A DNA stretch of 64,000 nucleotides from JACCZR01 sp035296565 (lineage in GTDB: Bacteria; Actinomycetota; Thermoleophilia; Solirubrobacterales; Thermoleophilaceae), in the NCBI GenBank assembly GCA_035296565.1, contig DATHAQ010000012.1, positions 1 to 64,000 of the forward strand, given 5' to 3'. Positions 33,157 through 41,866 of the stretch are shown here, in pieces; within the stretch, counting starts at the first letter, position 1; the number at the start of each line of letters is the position of its first letter. The notes under the pieces were generated by a model. That model made no database searches. It was given only the letters and a program-made list of their open reading frames with translations, and had not been told where the DNA came from. Position numbers and translations under genes: made by a program.

Positions 33157-34133
33157 TCGCCCGCCTCGCTGGGCTCGGGGACGTCGATCTCGGTCACGGG
33201 CACGATGACCAAGTCGTGGACCTTCCAATCGAGGCCGAGCAGGCGGTCGGCGACCTCGTCAAGGCGCTCGACGAGTTCGGTTTCGTCCTCGGGGATCACC
33301 TGCACCTCGCCGGCGAACACGTGGCCCTCCTCGCGCAGGCGCACGACGGCCTCTCGCACCCACGGCAGCGACTCGGCCTCCCGCTCCATCTCCTCGGCGA
33401 TCGGGTGGTACTCGGAGTTGTCGTGACGCCGGGGACGGGCGTCCATCAGATCGTGGGTCGCGGCGCGAACGTTGCGCCAGCCGTCGCGGATGATGTCCTG
33501 GGCGATGAACAGCGCGGCCACGGAGTCCGCCCACCACAGGCCCAGGCCGATACCGATCACTCCGAGCATCGCCGCCGCCACGGTCATCCAGTCGGCCCGG
33601 TTCATCTCGGCGTCGGCGTAGAGGACCTTGTCGTGGAGCTGGTCGGCGAGCTTGCGCTTGCGGATGCCCAGGAACACCGGCGGGACGCCGCTCCAGGCCA
33701 GCGCGACGAGCATGATCCAGCCCAGCCACACCTCGTGGCCGAAGAGCGGGATCACGCCGATGGGAGCGTGCTCGAGGTAGACCAGCTTGATGGCCGAGTC
33801 CAAGAAGACGTAGAGGCCCATGAAGAGCAGGGCGACGGCCGCCGCGAGGTACGCGATCGAGACCGCGCGGTGCTGTCCCCAGGGGAACTTGCCGTTCGCG
33901 GTCCGCTCGCGGAACCGCGAGGCGATCAGGAAGGCGGCCGGCGGCAGGAAGCCGAGCAGGTCGTCGATCCACGCAGCCTTCATCGCCTGCGACTGGCCGA
34001 GCGTGAGGCCGACGAAGATGACCGCCGACAGCATGTAGACGAGCGTCAGCCATTCCAGGCGCTTGGCCTGCTTCATCACCGGTTGCAGCTGCTCGGGGAG
34101 CTCGAACGTTCGGGACGCGCCGCCGCCGCTCAC
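33153..34133 (-). CDS. Cation diffusion facilitator (CDF) transporter
   Basis: The 326-residue protein has CDF architecture: membrane segments from about residue 27 to 215, including WIDDLLGFLPPAAFLIASRF and ADWMTVAAAMLGVIGIGLGL with acidic residues at the metal-site positions. An amphipathic cytosolic domain of about 100 residues follows (VRLREEGHVFAGEVQVIPED). It should export a divalent metal by proton exchange; the metal cannot be called. Start GTG overlaps the stop of the solute-binding protein (GTGA), so the two are co-translated. Confidence 0.82.
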   Translation of the reverse strand: MSGGGASRTFELPEQLQPVMKQAKRLEWLTLVYMLSAVIFVGLTLGQSQAMKAAWIDDLLGFLPPAAFLIASRFRERTANGKFPWGQHRAVSIAYLAAAVALLFMGLYVFLDSAIKLVYLEHAPIGVIPLFGHEVWLGWIMLVALAWSGVPPVFLGIRKRKLADQLHDKVLYADAEMNRADWMTVAAAMLGVIGIGLGLWWADSVAALFIAQDIIRDGWRNVRAATHDLMDARPRRHDNSEYHPIAEEMEREAESLPWVREAVVRLREEGHVFAGEVQVIPEDETELVERLDEVADRLLGLDWKVHDLVIVPVTEIDVPEPSEAGD

Positions 34134-34825
34134 GGTTTGCCCTCCTCGTCGACCAGCCGGCGGGCTTCGCCCTCGCGGTTCAGCAGGAACCGCTCGAGCC
34201 TCACCAGCAGCTCGTTCTCGCCGTTTTTGACCGCCATCACGTGTTTGTCCTTCTTGAGCACGGTCAGGGGCATGAGCCGGAGGTCACCGAGCAGCCAGTC
34301 GCCGACGGCCGCCGGGCCGCCGGGCTTCAGCTCGTCGACCGGGGCCACCAGGGCGTTCGTCTTGCGCTCGGCCAGGCCGACCGCCTCGTTGCCCTCCTCC
34401 GCGGAGACGCGCACGTTGGCGAGGTCCGTGGGGTACGAGGCGCCTACAGGCACGCCCACCACCGTCTCGGTGGTCAGGTACGGACGGGTGAAGGCCACCT
34501 CCTTCTTCCAGCGCGACTTGCTGGTCAGCCCGGCGGCCATGACGTCGATCGAGCCCTCCCTGAGGGCATCGACGTGCTCTTCCTCCGAGCCCTCGATCCA
34601 CTCCACGCGCGCGCCCAGCGTGCGAGCGAAACGCTCCAAGAGCCGCACCTCGGCGCCCGCGGGGGGTTTGCCCGGTTCGAGGACCACGAACGGGTCGCTC
34701 TCCGAGATGCCGGCGCGCAGGACGCCGTCGCGGCGGATTCGATCGGTGGTGCCGTCCGTGTCCTGAGGGATCCGACAACCAGTGAGCACCAAGGCGGCCA
34801 AAGCGAGGGCGGCGAGTGCCTTCAC
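34130..34825 (-). CDS. Orphan solute-binding lipoprotein (SBP_bac_3 type)
   Basis: The 231-residue protein begins with a lipoprotein signal (MKALAALALAALVLTGC, lipobox LTGC at residue 17). The mature part matches family-3 periplasmic binding proteins: RDGVLRAGISESDPFVV, DVMAAGLTSKSRWKKEVAFT and RPYLTTETVVGVP. No ABC permease or ATPase is adjacent. Instead it is coupled to a CDF transporter, which is unusual. Ligand is unknown, and a sensing role is possible. Confidence 0.82.
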   Translation of the reverse strand: MKALAALALAALVLTGCRIPQDTDGTTDRIRRDGVLRAGISESDPFVVLEPGKPPAGAEVRLLERFARTLGARVEWIEGSEEEHVDALREGSIDVMAAGLTSKSRWKKEVAFTRPYLTTETVVGVPVGASYPTDLANVRVSAEEGNEAVGLAERKTNALVAPVDELKPGGPAAVGDWLLGDLRLMPLTVLKKDKHVMAVKNGENELLVRLERFLLNREGEARRLVDEEGKP

Positions 34826-34912
34826 GCCAGCCGCTTTACCCCGAAATGGGGACCTGACACGGCGGCCCGGATGTGTTGACCGCCGGTAACCTGGGCAGTT
34901 GATGCTGGGCTG

Positions 34913-35980
34913 ATGAAGGTAGGACTCGTTCTCGGAGCGGGTGGCGTGCTAGGTGGGGCGTGGCTCACCGGCGGCCTCGAGGCCGTCGCCCGCCATACCG
35001 GCTGGGACCCCGGCAGTGCCGACCGCATCGTCGGCACCTCGGCGGGGTCGGTGATCGGCGCCTTCGCCGCGGCGGGCGTGCCGCCGTGGTTCATGGTCGC
35101 CCACTCGGCGGGCGAGACCTTCGAGGGGCTCGAGGGCCCCGACGGGCGCCCTGCCGCGGACGCCGATCGCTCCGGCGGCGCGGTCTTCCGGCTCCACAGG
35201 GGGCTTCCCCGCCCGGGTCCCAGCTCGCTGCGGATGGCGATGACCACGCTGCGCCGCCCCATGCGCCACACCCCGCTGCAGCTGATCACGGGCTGGCTGC
35301 CGGCCGGGGTCATCTCGACCGAGCACCTCGAGGAGGTCGTCGGCCGGGCTGTGCCGGGCGGCTGGGTGGAGCACCCCTCCTTCTGGGTCGTAGCCACCGA
35401 CACCCGGACCGGAAGGCGCGTCGCCTTCGGCCGCGACGGCGCCCCGGAGGCCGAGCTCAGCAAGGCCGTGGCGGCCTCCTGCGCCATCCCGGGCTTCTAC
35501 CGCCCGGTGAGGATCGGCGACCGCTGCTATGTGGACGGCGGGGTCTGCTCGGGGTCCAACCTCGACCTGCTCAAGGGCGAGGGCCTCGACCTCGTGATCT
35601 GTCTGAACCCGACTTCTTCGCTGGCGCGCGCGGCGGCCCGCACGCCGGCTGCGCTGGTCGCGGGTCGAGCCCGCGGCCTGTCGGGGCGGCGACTCGGCAG
35701 CGAGGCCAAGAAGGTCAGGGCCGGTGGAGCGGAGGTGCTCCTGATCCAGCCCGACGCCGACGACCTCGCTGTGATGGGCAGCAACCTGATGAGCGGGCGC
35801 CGGCGCCACGAGATGGTCGAGACGGCGATCGAGACGGTGGGCCGCCAGCTGGAGGCGCCCGAGGCCCAGGAGCTGCTCGCGGGGCTCCCGCAGGGCGAGC
35901 CCCACAAGCTGAGCCGCCCGACGGGCCCGCCCACCGCCTGGCCGCCGATCGTGTCGGCCTCCCAGCGGAAGGCCGCGTGA
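34913..35980 (+). CDS. Patatin-like phospholipase
   Basis: The 355-residue protein has the patatin signatures: oxyanion LVLGAGGVLGGAW (residues 5-17), nucleophile GTSAGS (Ser near 43) and DGG (VDGGVCSGSN, Asp near 208), giving the Ser-Asp dyad. It should hydrolyse acyl lipids. It is followed after 31 bases by an acyltransferase and an acyl-CoA ligase, so the three may remodel membrane lipids together. Confidence 0.88.
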   Translation: MKVGLVLGAGGVLGGAWLTGGLEAVARHTGWDPGSADRIVGTSAGSVIGAFAAAGVPPWFMVAHSAGETFEGLEGPDGRPAADADRSGGAVFRLHRGLPRPGPSSLRMAMTTLRRPMRHTPLQLITGWLPAGVISTEHLEEVVGRAVPGGWVEHPSFWVVATDTRTGRRVAFGRDGAPEAELSKAVAASCAIPGFYRPVRIGDRCYVDGGVCSGSNLDLLKGEGLDLVICLNPTSSLARAAARTPAALVAGRARGLSGRRLGSEAKKVRAGGAEVLLIQPDADDLAVMGSNLMSGRRRHEMVETAIETVGRQLEAPEAQELLAGLPQGEPHKLSRPTGPPTAWPPIVSASQRKAA

Positions 35981-36011
35981 GACACTTCCTCCTGCAAACG
36001 GAGGGAACGTC

Positions 36012-36974
36012 TTGAGCGAAGCACGCAGGCGAACGCAGCGCGTCCCGGCCAGCAGCAACGGCGCGAGCGCGGACGGGTCGAGCCCGAACGGGGGCGGTCC
36101 GCCCACGTCGCCGAAGGGCCTGGCGTCGATGGTCTCCGGCGTGATCGCGTCGATCGCCAAGGAGGCGCAGGCCCGAGTGCCCAAGGGCGACCTCGACGAA
36201 CGCGACCCCGACTACATCCGCGAGCAGCTGCCGGGCCTGTGGCTGTTCGCGAGCCTCTACTTCCGCGCCGAGGTGCGCGGGCTCAAGAACATCCCCGCGA
36301 AGGGCCCCGTGCTGCTGGTGGGCAACCACTCAGGCGGCAACATGACCCCCGACACGACGGTCTTCACGCTGGCGTTCAACACCTACTTCGGCGTGGAGCG
36401 CCACTTCTACCAGCTGGCCCACAACCTCGTGCTCAGCATGCCCGGGCTGGGGCGTCTGCGGAAGTTCGGCACGGTCGCGGCCAATCCCGACAACGCCAAC
36501 CGGGCGCTGGACGACGGGGCGGCGTTGCTCGTCTACCCGGGCGGCGACTACGAGGTGCACCGCCCCAGCTGGGATGCGGGGCGGGTCGACTTCGGCGGCC
36601 GCAAGGGCTTCATCCGCCTGGCGCTGGAGAAGGACGTGCCCCTCGTGCCCGTGGTCTCTGCGGGCGGCCAGGAAACCGCGCTGTTTCTCAGCCGCGGCGA
36701 GCGCCTGGCCAAGCTGCTTGCGCTCGACAAGGCCTTCCGGCTGAAGGTGCTGCCGATCTCGCTGGCGATCCCCTGGGGTCTCAACATCGGCGACATGCTC
36801 GGCCACTGGCCGCTGCCGGCCAAGATCACCCAGCAGGTGCTCGAGCCCATGCACCTGCGCGAGAGCTACGGGAACGACCCCGACGTCGACGAGGTCTACG
36901 ACGACATCATGGAGAAGATGCAGCGCGCCCTCGACGGGCTCCAGAGCGAGCGCAGGCTCCCGGTAATCGGTTGA
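36012..36974 (+). CDS. Phospholipid/glycerol acyltransferase (PlsC-like)
   Basis: The protein is 320 residues from TTG 36012. The N-terminal 40 residues are Ser/Gly/Pro-rich. Motif I reads VGNHSGGNMTPD, so the His is present but the Asp is eight residues on rather than the canonical five of HX4D. The later blocks LLVYPGGDYEVHRPSW and VPLVPVVSAGGQET fit the family and a divergent subgroup that shares NHSGG. It probably acylates a lysophospholipid. The stop overlaps the next gene start (TTGA). Confidence 0.82.
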   Translation: MSEARRRTQRVPASSNGASADGSSPNGGGPPTSPKGLASMVSGVIASIAKEAQARVPKGDLDERDPDYIREQLPGLWLFASLYFRAEVRGLKNIPAKGPVLLVGNHSGGNMTPDTTVFTLAFNTYFGVERHFYQLAHNLVLSMPGLGRLRKFGTVAANPDNANRALDDGAALLVYPGGDYEVHRPSWDAGRVDFGGRKGFIRLALEKDVPLVPVVSAGGQETALFLSRGERLAKLLALDKAFRLKVLPISLAIPWGLNIGDMLGHWPLPAKITQQVLEPMHLRESYGNDPDVDEVYDDIMEKMQRALDGLQSERRLPVIG

Positions 36975-39070
36975 GGATCGAGGAGAAGATCGACGTCGAC
37001 GCGCCGCGCGACGCGGTGTGGGAGCTGGTGCACGACCCGAGCAACTACCCGCGCCTGATGTCGGGCATCACGCGCTTCGAGGCCGAGGGCGGCGACGAGG
37101 ACGAGCCGGGACGGGGCAGCCGCTACGAGATGCGCATGCACGTGGGCTCGGCCGACGTCGGCGGCCTCGTCGAGCTGGTCGAGTTCGAGCCCCGGCGCGA
37201 CCTCGCGTGGACGAGTGTGACCGGCATCGACCAGCGCGGCCGCTGGCGCCTGCGTGAGAACGACGACGGCACCACCCGGGTGACCCTTCGCCTTCAGTAC
37301 GGGGCGCCCGGCGGGCTGCTGGCCGCCGTATCCGACCGCCTGTCGGCACCGATCGTCTCGGGGCACCTGAAGCGGTCGCTGGAGAAGCTGAAAAGAGAAC
37401 TGGAAGGGGGAGGGGGCGTGACCGACGATCTCAAGCGGGGCCCGATCGACCTCGTGACCTACAACCTCGGCAGTCTCGGCGTGCTGATCCAGGCCGGGAT
37501 CGTCAAACCGATCCGCCCGGACCGGCTGCTGCGCGTGGCCACCGCGCTCGCGCGCTGGGGACGCAGCCCGGCGGCGGGCTACCTCTCCGGCGTCGCTCGT
37601 TATCCCGACCGCACGAGCATCATCGACGAGCTGGGGTCGCTGACCTTCAAGGAGGTCAACGAGCGCACGAACCGGCTGGCGTCGGCGCTCGCGGACGCCG
37701 GCATCGGCGAGGGCGATGGCGTGGCGATCATGGCTCGCAACCATCGCTACTTCATCGAGGCGACCGTCGCCGTGTCCAAGCTGGGCGCCGACTCGCTGTA
37801 CATGAATACCGCCTTCTCCGGTCCCCAGCTCGCCGAGGTGGCTGACCGCGAGAAGCCGAGGGCGATCATCTACGACGAGGAGTTCGCCGAGCTGATCGAG
37901 GATGCGGGCCGGCGCCGCAAGCGCTTCGTGGCCTGGAGCGACACCGACGACCCCGCAGACCCGACCCTGGAGGACCTGATCGCCGAGGGCGACCCGGAGG
38001 AACCGGTGCCGCCTGAGCGCGAGGGCCGGGCGATCATCCTCACCTCGGGCACCACGGGGACGCCAAAGGGCGCCTCACGCGGCAACGCGGAGTCGCTGGA
38101 CCCGGCGGTCTCCCTCTTCGCCAAGATCCCGCTCAAGGCCGAGCAGACCACGCACATTGCTGCCCCCCTCTTCCACTCCTGGGGCTTCGCTCACTTCACG
38201 CTCGGGCTCTTCCTTGGCTCCACTTACGTGCTGCGGCGCAAGTTCGACCCCGAGGCGTGCCTGGCCGAGGTCAGCAAGCATCAGTGCTACTCGCTGGCGG
38301 TGGTGCCGGTGATGCTGCAGCGCATACTCGACCTGCCCGAGGAGACGCTGCGCAAGTACGACGTGAGCTCGCTGAACGTGGTCGCCGCGAGCGGCTCGGC
38401 GCTGCCGGGTGACCTCGCCGTTTCGTGGATGGACACCTTCGGCGACAACCTCTACAACCTCTACGGCTCTACCGAGGTGGCCTGGGCCACGATCGCCACG
38501 CCGGCCGACATGCGCGCGGCGCCGGGCACGTCGGGACGCCCGCCGCGGGGCACCCTGGTCAAGCTCTTCGACGAGGAGAGCCGCGAGGTGCCGACGGGGG
38601 AGACCGGCCGCATCTTCGTGGGCAACGAGATGCTGTTCGAGGGCTACACGGGCGGCGGCTCGAAGGACGAGATCGACGGTCTGATGGCGACCGGCGACGT
38701 GGGCCGCTTCGACGAGAGCGGGCGCCTGTTCGTCGAGGGCCGCGACGACGAGATGATCGTCTCGGGCGGCGAGAACGTCTTCCCGAAGGAGGTCGAGGAC
38801 ATGCTCTCGCGCCACCAGGGCGTAGCCGACGTGGCCGCGATCGGCGTCGACGACGACGAATTCGGCCAGCGCCTGCGGGCCTTCGTGGTGGCCGAGGGCT
38901 CCAAGAAGCCCTCCGAGCAGGACCTCAAGGGCTACGTCAAGAAGAACCTCGCCGGCTACAAGGTCCCGCGCGAGATCGTCTTTCTGGACGAGCTCCCCCG
39001 TAACGCCACCGGCAAGGTGCTCAAGCGGGAATTGGCCGAGATGGAGGGGGAGGAAGTATCGAACGACTAG
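36971..39070 (+). CDS. SRPBCC-domain/acyl-CoA synthetase fusion
   Basis: One open frame of 699 residues starts at TTG 36971. Residues 1-145 are an SRPBCC (START-like) lipid-binding domain (EEKIDVDAPRDAVWELVHDP). After a GGGG linker comes a complete ANL-family ligase: AMP-binding P-loop ILTSGTTGTPKG, LYGSTEVAW, TGDVGRFDESGRLFVEGRDD, and C-terminal Lys in NATGKVLKRE. It should activate a fatty or other carboxylic acid to its CoA ester. An internal GTG at 37418 with a strong purine-rich stretch before it could start the ligase alone. Confidence 0.85.
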   Translation: MRIEEKIDVDAPRDAVWELVHDPSNYPRLMSGITRFEAEGGDEDEPGRGSRYEMRMHVGSADVGGLVELVEFEPRRDLAWTSVTGIDQRGRWRLRENDDGTTRVTLRLQYGAPGGLLAAVSDRLSAPIVSGHLKRSLEKLKRELEGGGGVTDDLKRGPIDLVTYNLGSLGVLIQAGIVKPIRPDRLLRVATALARWGRSPAAGYLSGVARYPDRTSIIDELGSLTFKEVNERTNRLASALADAGIGEGDGVAIMARNHRYFIEATVAVSKLGADSLYMNTAFSGPQLAEVADREKPRAIIYDEEFAELIEDAGRRRKRFVAWSDTDDPADPTLEDLIAEGDPEEPVPPEREGRAIILTSGTTGTPKGASRGNAESLDPAVSLFAKIPLKAEQTTHIAAPLFHSWGFAHFTLGLFLGSTYVLRRKFDPEACLAEVSKHQCYSLAVVPVMLQRILDLPEETLRKYDVSSLNVVAASGSALPGDLAVSWMDTFGDNLYNLYGSTEVAWATIATPADMRAAPGTSGRPPRGTLVKLFDEESREVPTGETGRIFVGNEMLFEGYTGGGSKDEIDGLMATGDVGRFDESGRLFVEGRDDEMIVSGGENVFPKEVEDMLSRHQGVADVAAIGVDDDEFGQRLRAFVVAEGSKKPSEQDLKGYVKKNLAGYKVPREIVFLDELPRNATGKVLKRELAEMEGEEVSND
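37399..37420 (+). promoter_or_regulatory. Strong internal ribosome-binding-like site before GTG 37418
   Basis: GGAAGGGGGAGGGGGC immediately precedes an in-frame GTG at 37418, exactly at the SRPBCC/ligase boundary. It may be a fossil of two separate genes or a working second start for a 550-residue ligase. Confidence 0.5.
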
Positions 39071-39109
39071 CGAGCGGGTAACCAGCCCGCAGAGGGAAGG
39101 AGACCCGAG

Positions 39110-39583
39110 ATGTCCATAGGAGTAATCATCGCGATCGTCGTCGTGGCGATCGTCATCATCGCCTTGGTTGCGTTCCTCGGTAAGAAGCAGAGGGAGCGCA
39201 AGCACGAGCAGCGTCGGGGCGAGGCCAAGGAGATCCGTCGCGAGGCCGCCGTGCACACGGCCAAGGCCGAGGAGCAGGCCGCCGAAGCCGACGAGCGCGC
39301 CGCGCGCGCCCGCCGGGAGCAGGCGTCAGCCGAGCAGGCGAAGGCCCAGGCCGAGACCGTCAGCCGCGAGGCGCGCGAGCGCCATGAGGAGGCCAACCGT
39401 GTAGACCCGGACGCCGACGAGGACGCCGAGGTGAACGTCCCGCAGCCCGGCGGCGGGCATGACCGCGGTCAGGGCGAACACCAAGGCGCGGACCAGCCCG
39501 GCGACCGCGGCCGAGCCAACCGCCCGGAGGGCGGCGACGACCGCGGCCGCCACGACGAACGCGCGGAGCGCGAGCGCGGGTAG
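39110..39583 (+). CDS. Single-pass membrane protein with coiled-coil and acidic tail
   Basis: GGAAGGAG upstream supports ATG 39110. The 157-residue protein has one membrane helix (IIAIVVVAIVIIALVAFLGK), a charged coiled-coil rich in Ala, Glu and Arg (about residues 25-95), and a disordered Gly/Asp/Arg/His-rich tail. No family was recognised. It follows the acyl-CoA ligase by 39 bases on the same strand. Confidence 0.7.
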   Translation: MSIGVIIAIVVVAIVIIALVAFLGKKQRERKHEQRRGEAKEIRREAAVHTAKAEEQAAEADERAARARREQASAEQAKAQAETVSREARERHEEANRVDPDADEDAEVNVPQPGGGHDRGQGEHQGADQPGDRGRANRPEGGDDRGRHDERAERERG

Positions 39584-39593
39584 GGCTCTCGAC

Positions 39594-40241
39594 CTACCCG
39601 CCGCACACGGGCCACTGGCCCGCGCCGCCCTGAGAGAGCAGCTGGGAGGCCCGCTTGTCCTGTTCGGCCTCGGAGGCCGCGGCCGGATCGCCGCTACCAC
39701 CGACGGACGCCCAGGTCTCGCGCGAGAACTGGTACTTGCCGCGGTACTGACCGCCGCCACCGACGGCGCTCGGATCACCGCCCGACTCGCAGGCGGCGAT
39801 TGACTCGAGCTGCGGGCTTGCGGCACCGCCGGCGGCGCCGCCGGCGGTCTGAGTGGCAGAGCCCTCCTGGGCGGCCCCGGGCGTCGGAGCGGTCATTCGC
39901 TTGAGCACGCGTACCGACTCCTTGACGTCGCGCGCGTTGGCGAGGCGGACGTCGCCGTCGCGCTCCTTGACGCCGTCCTTGATGACGTTGCGGCCCGGCT
40001 TGACGCCGTCCTCGCGGGCCTCCTTGTGCAGCTCGAGGTAGTGGTCCTGCAGGCCCTTGGTGGGCCGGCCGGACGGCGGCACGAGCTGCTCGTCGACCAC
40101 CGGGACCAGCGCTTCGACAACGGGTCCCTCGGCAGGGTCCTTCTTCTGGTTTTCGGCCGCGAGCGCAGCAGAGGCGCCGGCACCGGCGCCGAGCGTGCAC
40201 GCACATACGGCAAGGGTTCGCTTGGGAATCAGATGAATCAA
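39594..40241 (-). CDS. Resuscitation-promoting-factor-like transglycosylase
   Basis: The protein is about 215 residues with an export signal (LAVCACTLGAGAGASAALAA) and a linker. The C-terminal domain is of the Rpf/transglycosylase type: LESIAACESGGDPSAV holds the catalytic Glu, then GKYQFSRETWASVG and a final WPVCG. Such proteins cleave peptidoglycan and promote regrowth. The start is uncertain: TTG 40241 touches the GGAGG box with no spacer, ATT follows, and a CTG nine bases after GGAGG is better spaced. A Crp-type palindrome lies about 150 bases upstream. Confidence 0.85.
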   Translation of the reverse strand: MIHLIPKRTLAVCACTLGAGAGASAALAAENQKKDPAEGPVVEALVPVVDEQLVPPSGRPTKGLQDHYLELHKEAREDGVKPGRNVIKDGVKERDGDVRLANARDVKESVRVLKRMTAPTPGAAQEGSATQTAGGAAGGAASPQLESIAACESGGDPSAVGGGGQYRGKYQFSRETWASVGGSGDPAAASEAEQDKRASQLLSQGGAGQWPVCGG

Positions 40242-40387
40242 CCTCCAGACAGAGGCTCCGTGCGGCGAACCACCGAGACTTCGGGGGCGGTCCGCAGCCC
40301 CGCTTCGACTAGGCGCGCAGGGCTCTACGCAAGGGCCAGATTGCGACTACTTGACTTACGGTAGCCAGGTCCGGCCCATCTCAAACC

Positions 40388-40409
40388 CTCTGTGACGGAG
40401 ATCACAGAG
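40388..40409. promoter_or_regulatory. Crp/GlxR-type operator upstream of the Rpf-like gene
   Basis: TGTGA-N6-TCACA (40391-40406) matches the Crp consensus exactly, and its arms extend to eight perfectly paired bases (CTCTGTGA and TCACAGAG). It lies in the 182-base gap between the aminopeptidase and the Rpf-like gene, both on the minus strand. Crp-type control of rpf genes is known in Mycobacterium (rpfA) and Corynebacterium. Confidence 0.75.
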
Positions 40410-40423
40410 CGCTTTCTTGCCTG

Positions 40424-41833
40424 CTAAGTGGCGCTTTTCGCCACTTCCACCAGCAGGCGCACGCCGAAGCCCGACGCACCCTTGCCGACGTAGGGCCGTC
40501 CGAGGCCCCAGGCGGTGCCGGCGATGTCGAGGTGCACCCACGGGGTGTCGTCGACGAACTGGCGCAGGAACTCCGCGGCGTAGGAGGACATGGCCTTGCG
40601 CTCGGCGGCGGCGTTGGTGAGATCGGCGTACTGGCCCTTGGTGATCTCGAAGATCTCGGGGTGCAGGGGGAGGCGCCAGCCCAGCTCGCCGGTCGCGCCC
40701 ATCGCCTCCTCCACCTGAGCGCACCACTCGTCGTCGTTGGAGAAGACTCCGGCGAAGGTCGAGCCGAGCGCGACGATGATCGCGCCGGTGAGTGTGGCCA
40801 GGTCGACGATCCGCTCTGCGCCCTGCTCCACGGCGTAAGCGAGGGCGTCGGCGAGGATCAGGCGGCCCTCGGCGTCGGTGTTGTTGACCTCGATCGTCTT
40901 GCCGTTCATCGCGGTGACGATGTCGCCGGGCTTGACCGAGCGCCCGCTCGGCATGTTCTCGGTGGCCGGCACGACGGCCGTGATGCGCACCGGAAGCCCG
41001 AGCTCGGCGATGGCGGCTACCGACTCCAGCACGGCCGCCCCGCCGGACATGTCGAACTTCATCTCGTGCATCTTCGCCGCGGGCTTGATCGAGATCCCGC
41101 CGGTGTCGAAGGTCACGGCCTTGCCCACGAAGCCGAGGTGCGGGCCCGAACCGCCGCCCTCATAGCGCAGGACGATCAGCCGCGGCTCGGCGTAGGTGCC
41201 CTGGGCCACGCAGGCGAAGGCGCCCATGCCGCGCGAGATGATGGCCTCGCCGTCCATGAGCTCGACCTCCAGCGACTCGTGCTCCTCGGCGATCTCCCCC
41301 GCCCGCTCGGCCAGGAAGGTCGGCGTGGCCACGTTGGAGGGCAGGTTCTGTAGGTCGCGGGCGCGGTTCTGCGCCTCGGCGGTGACCCGCGCGGCTGAGA
41401 CCTCGCCCTCGTCGCCGTTGACCTCCAGAGAGGCGATGCCGTCGTCGTCAGCGTCGTCGTTCGAGGTCTTGAAGCGGTCGAACCTGTAGAGCGCCAGCAG
41501 CGTGCCCTCGACCACGGCGGCGGCCGTGCCCTCGGGGGCGTCCCAGGACAGAGACGCGGCGCCCAGCTCCCTCGCGCGGCCGGCCACGGCCGCCGCGGCC
41601 ACACGGGCCTTCTCGGGATCGAGCTCGTCGCGCTTGCCCAGGCCGACGACGATCACCCGGCGGTCGTCCTCGTGGGTGACCGCGAGCTTGCGAAGGGCGG
41701 CCTTTGCCTCGCCCGACTCGACCAGCGCCTGGAGGTCGCCCGGGAGGGACTCGCCCTCGAACAGGGGCACCACGCGGGTGTCGGCCGAGGTCTCTTCGGG
41801 GGCGCCGCTGCGGGCGCGGACGGCAGTGGGCAT
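40424..41833 (-). CDS. pepA: Leucyl aminopeptidase (M17)
   Basis: The 469-residue protein has the M17 catalytic C-terminal domain: VGKAVTFDTGGISIKPA and MKFDMSGGAAV contribute metal-binding Lys and Asp residues, and NNTDAEGRLILADAL is the family signature with Asp and Glu ligands. The N-terminal 160 residues form the less conserved macro-like domain. It releases N-terminal amino acids from peptides in the cytosol with two divalent metals. It is divergent from the thiolase by 33 bases. Confidence 0.92.
   Translation of the reverse strand: MPTAVRARSGAPEETSADTRVVPLFEGESLPGDLQALVESGEAKAALRKLAVTHEDDRRVIVVGLGKRDELDPEKARVAAAAVAGRARELGAASLSWDAPEGTAAAVVEGTLLALYRFDRFKTSNDDADDDGIASLEVNGDEGEVSAARVTAEAQNRARDLQNLPSNVATPTFLAERAGEIAEEHESLEVELMDGEAIISRGMGAFACVAQGTYAEPRLIVLRYEGGGSGPHLGFVGKAVTFDTGGISIKPAAKMHEMKFDMSGGAAVLESVAAIAELGLPVRITAVVPATENMPSGRSVKPGDIVTAMNGKTIEVNNTDAEGRLILADALAYAVEQGAERIVDLATLTGAIIVALGSTFAGVFSNDDEWCAQVEEAMGATGELGWRLPLHPEIFEITKGQYADLTNAAAERKAMSSYAAEFLRQFVDDTPWVHLDIAGTAWGLGRPYVGKGASGFGVRLLVEVAKSAT
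40426..40446 (-). terminator. Hairpin overlapping the aminopeptidase stop
   Basis: AAGTGGCG and CGCCACTT pair around a short loop across the end of the aminopeptidase gene. There is no T run, so terminator function is only a possibility. Confidence 0.35.
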
Positions 41834-41866
41834 GAGGCGCGGCAGTGTATGGGTAGCCTCTCGGCC

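Noticed and set aside
40242..40387. c-di-AMP (ydaO) riboswitch in the Rpf-like gene leader
   Set aside because: Such riboswitches often precede rpf genes, but the conserved GGGGACCCA, GGGUGAAU and final GCUAAC boxes are absent; only ordinary GC hairpins are seen.
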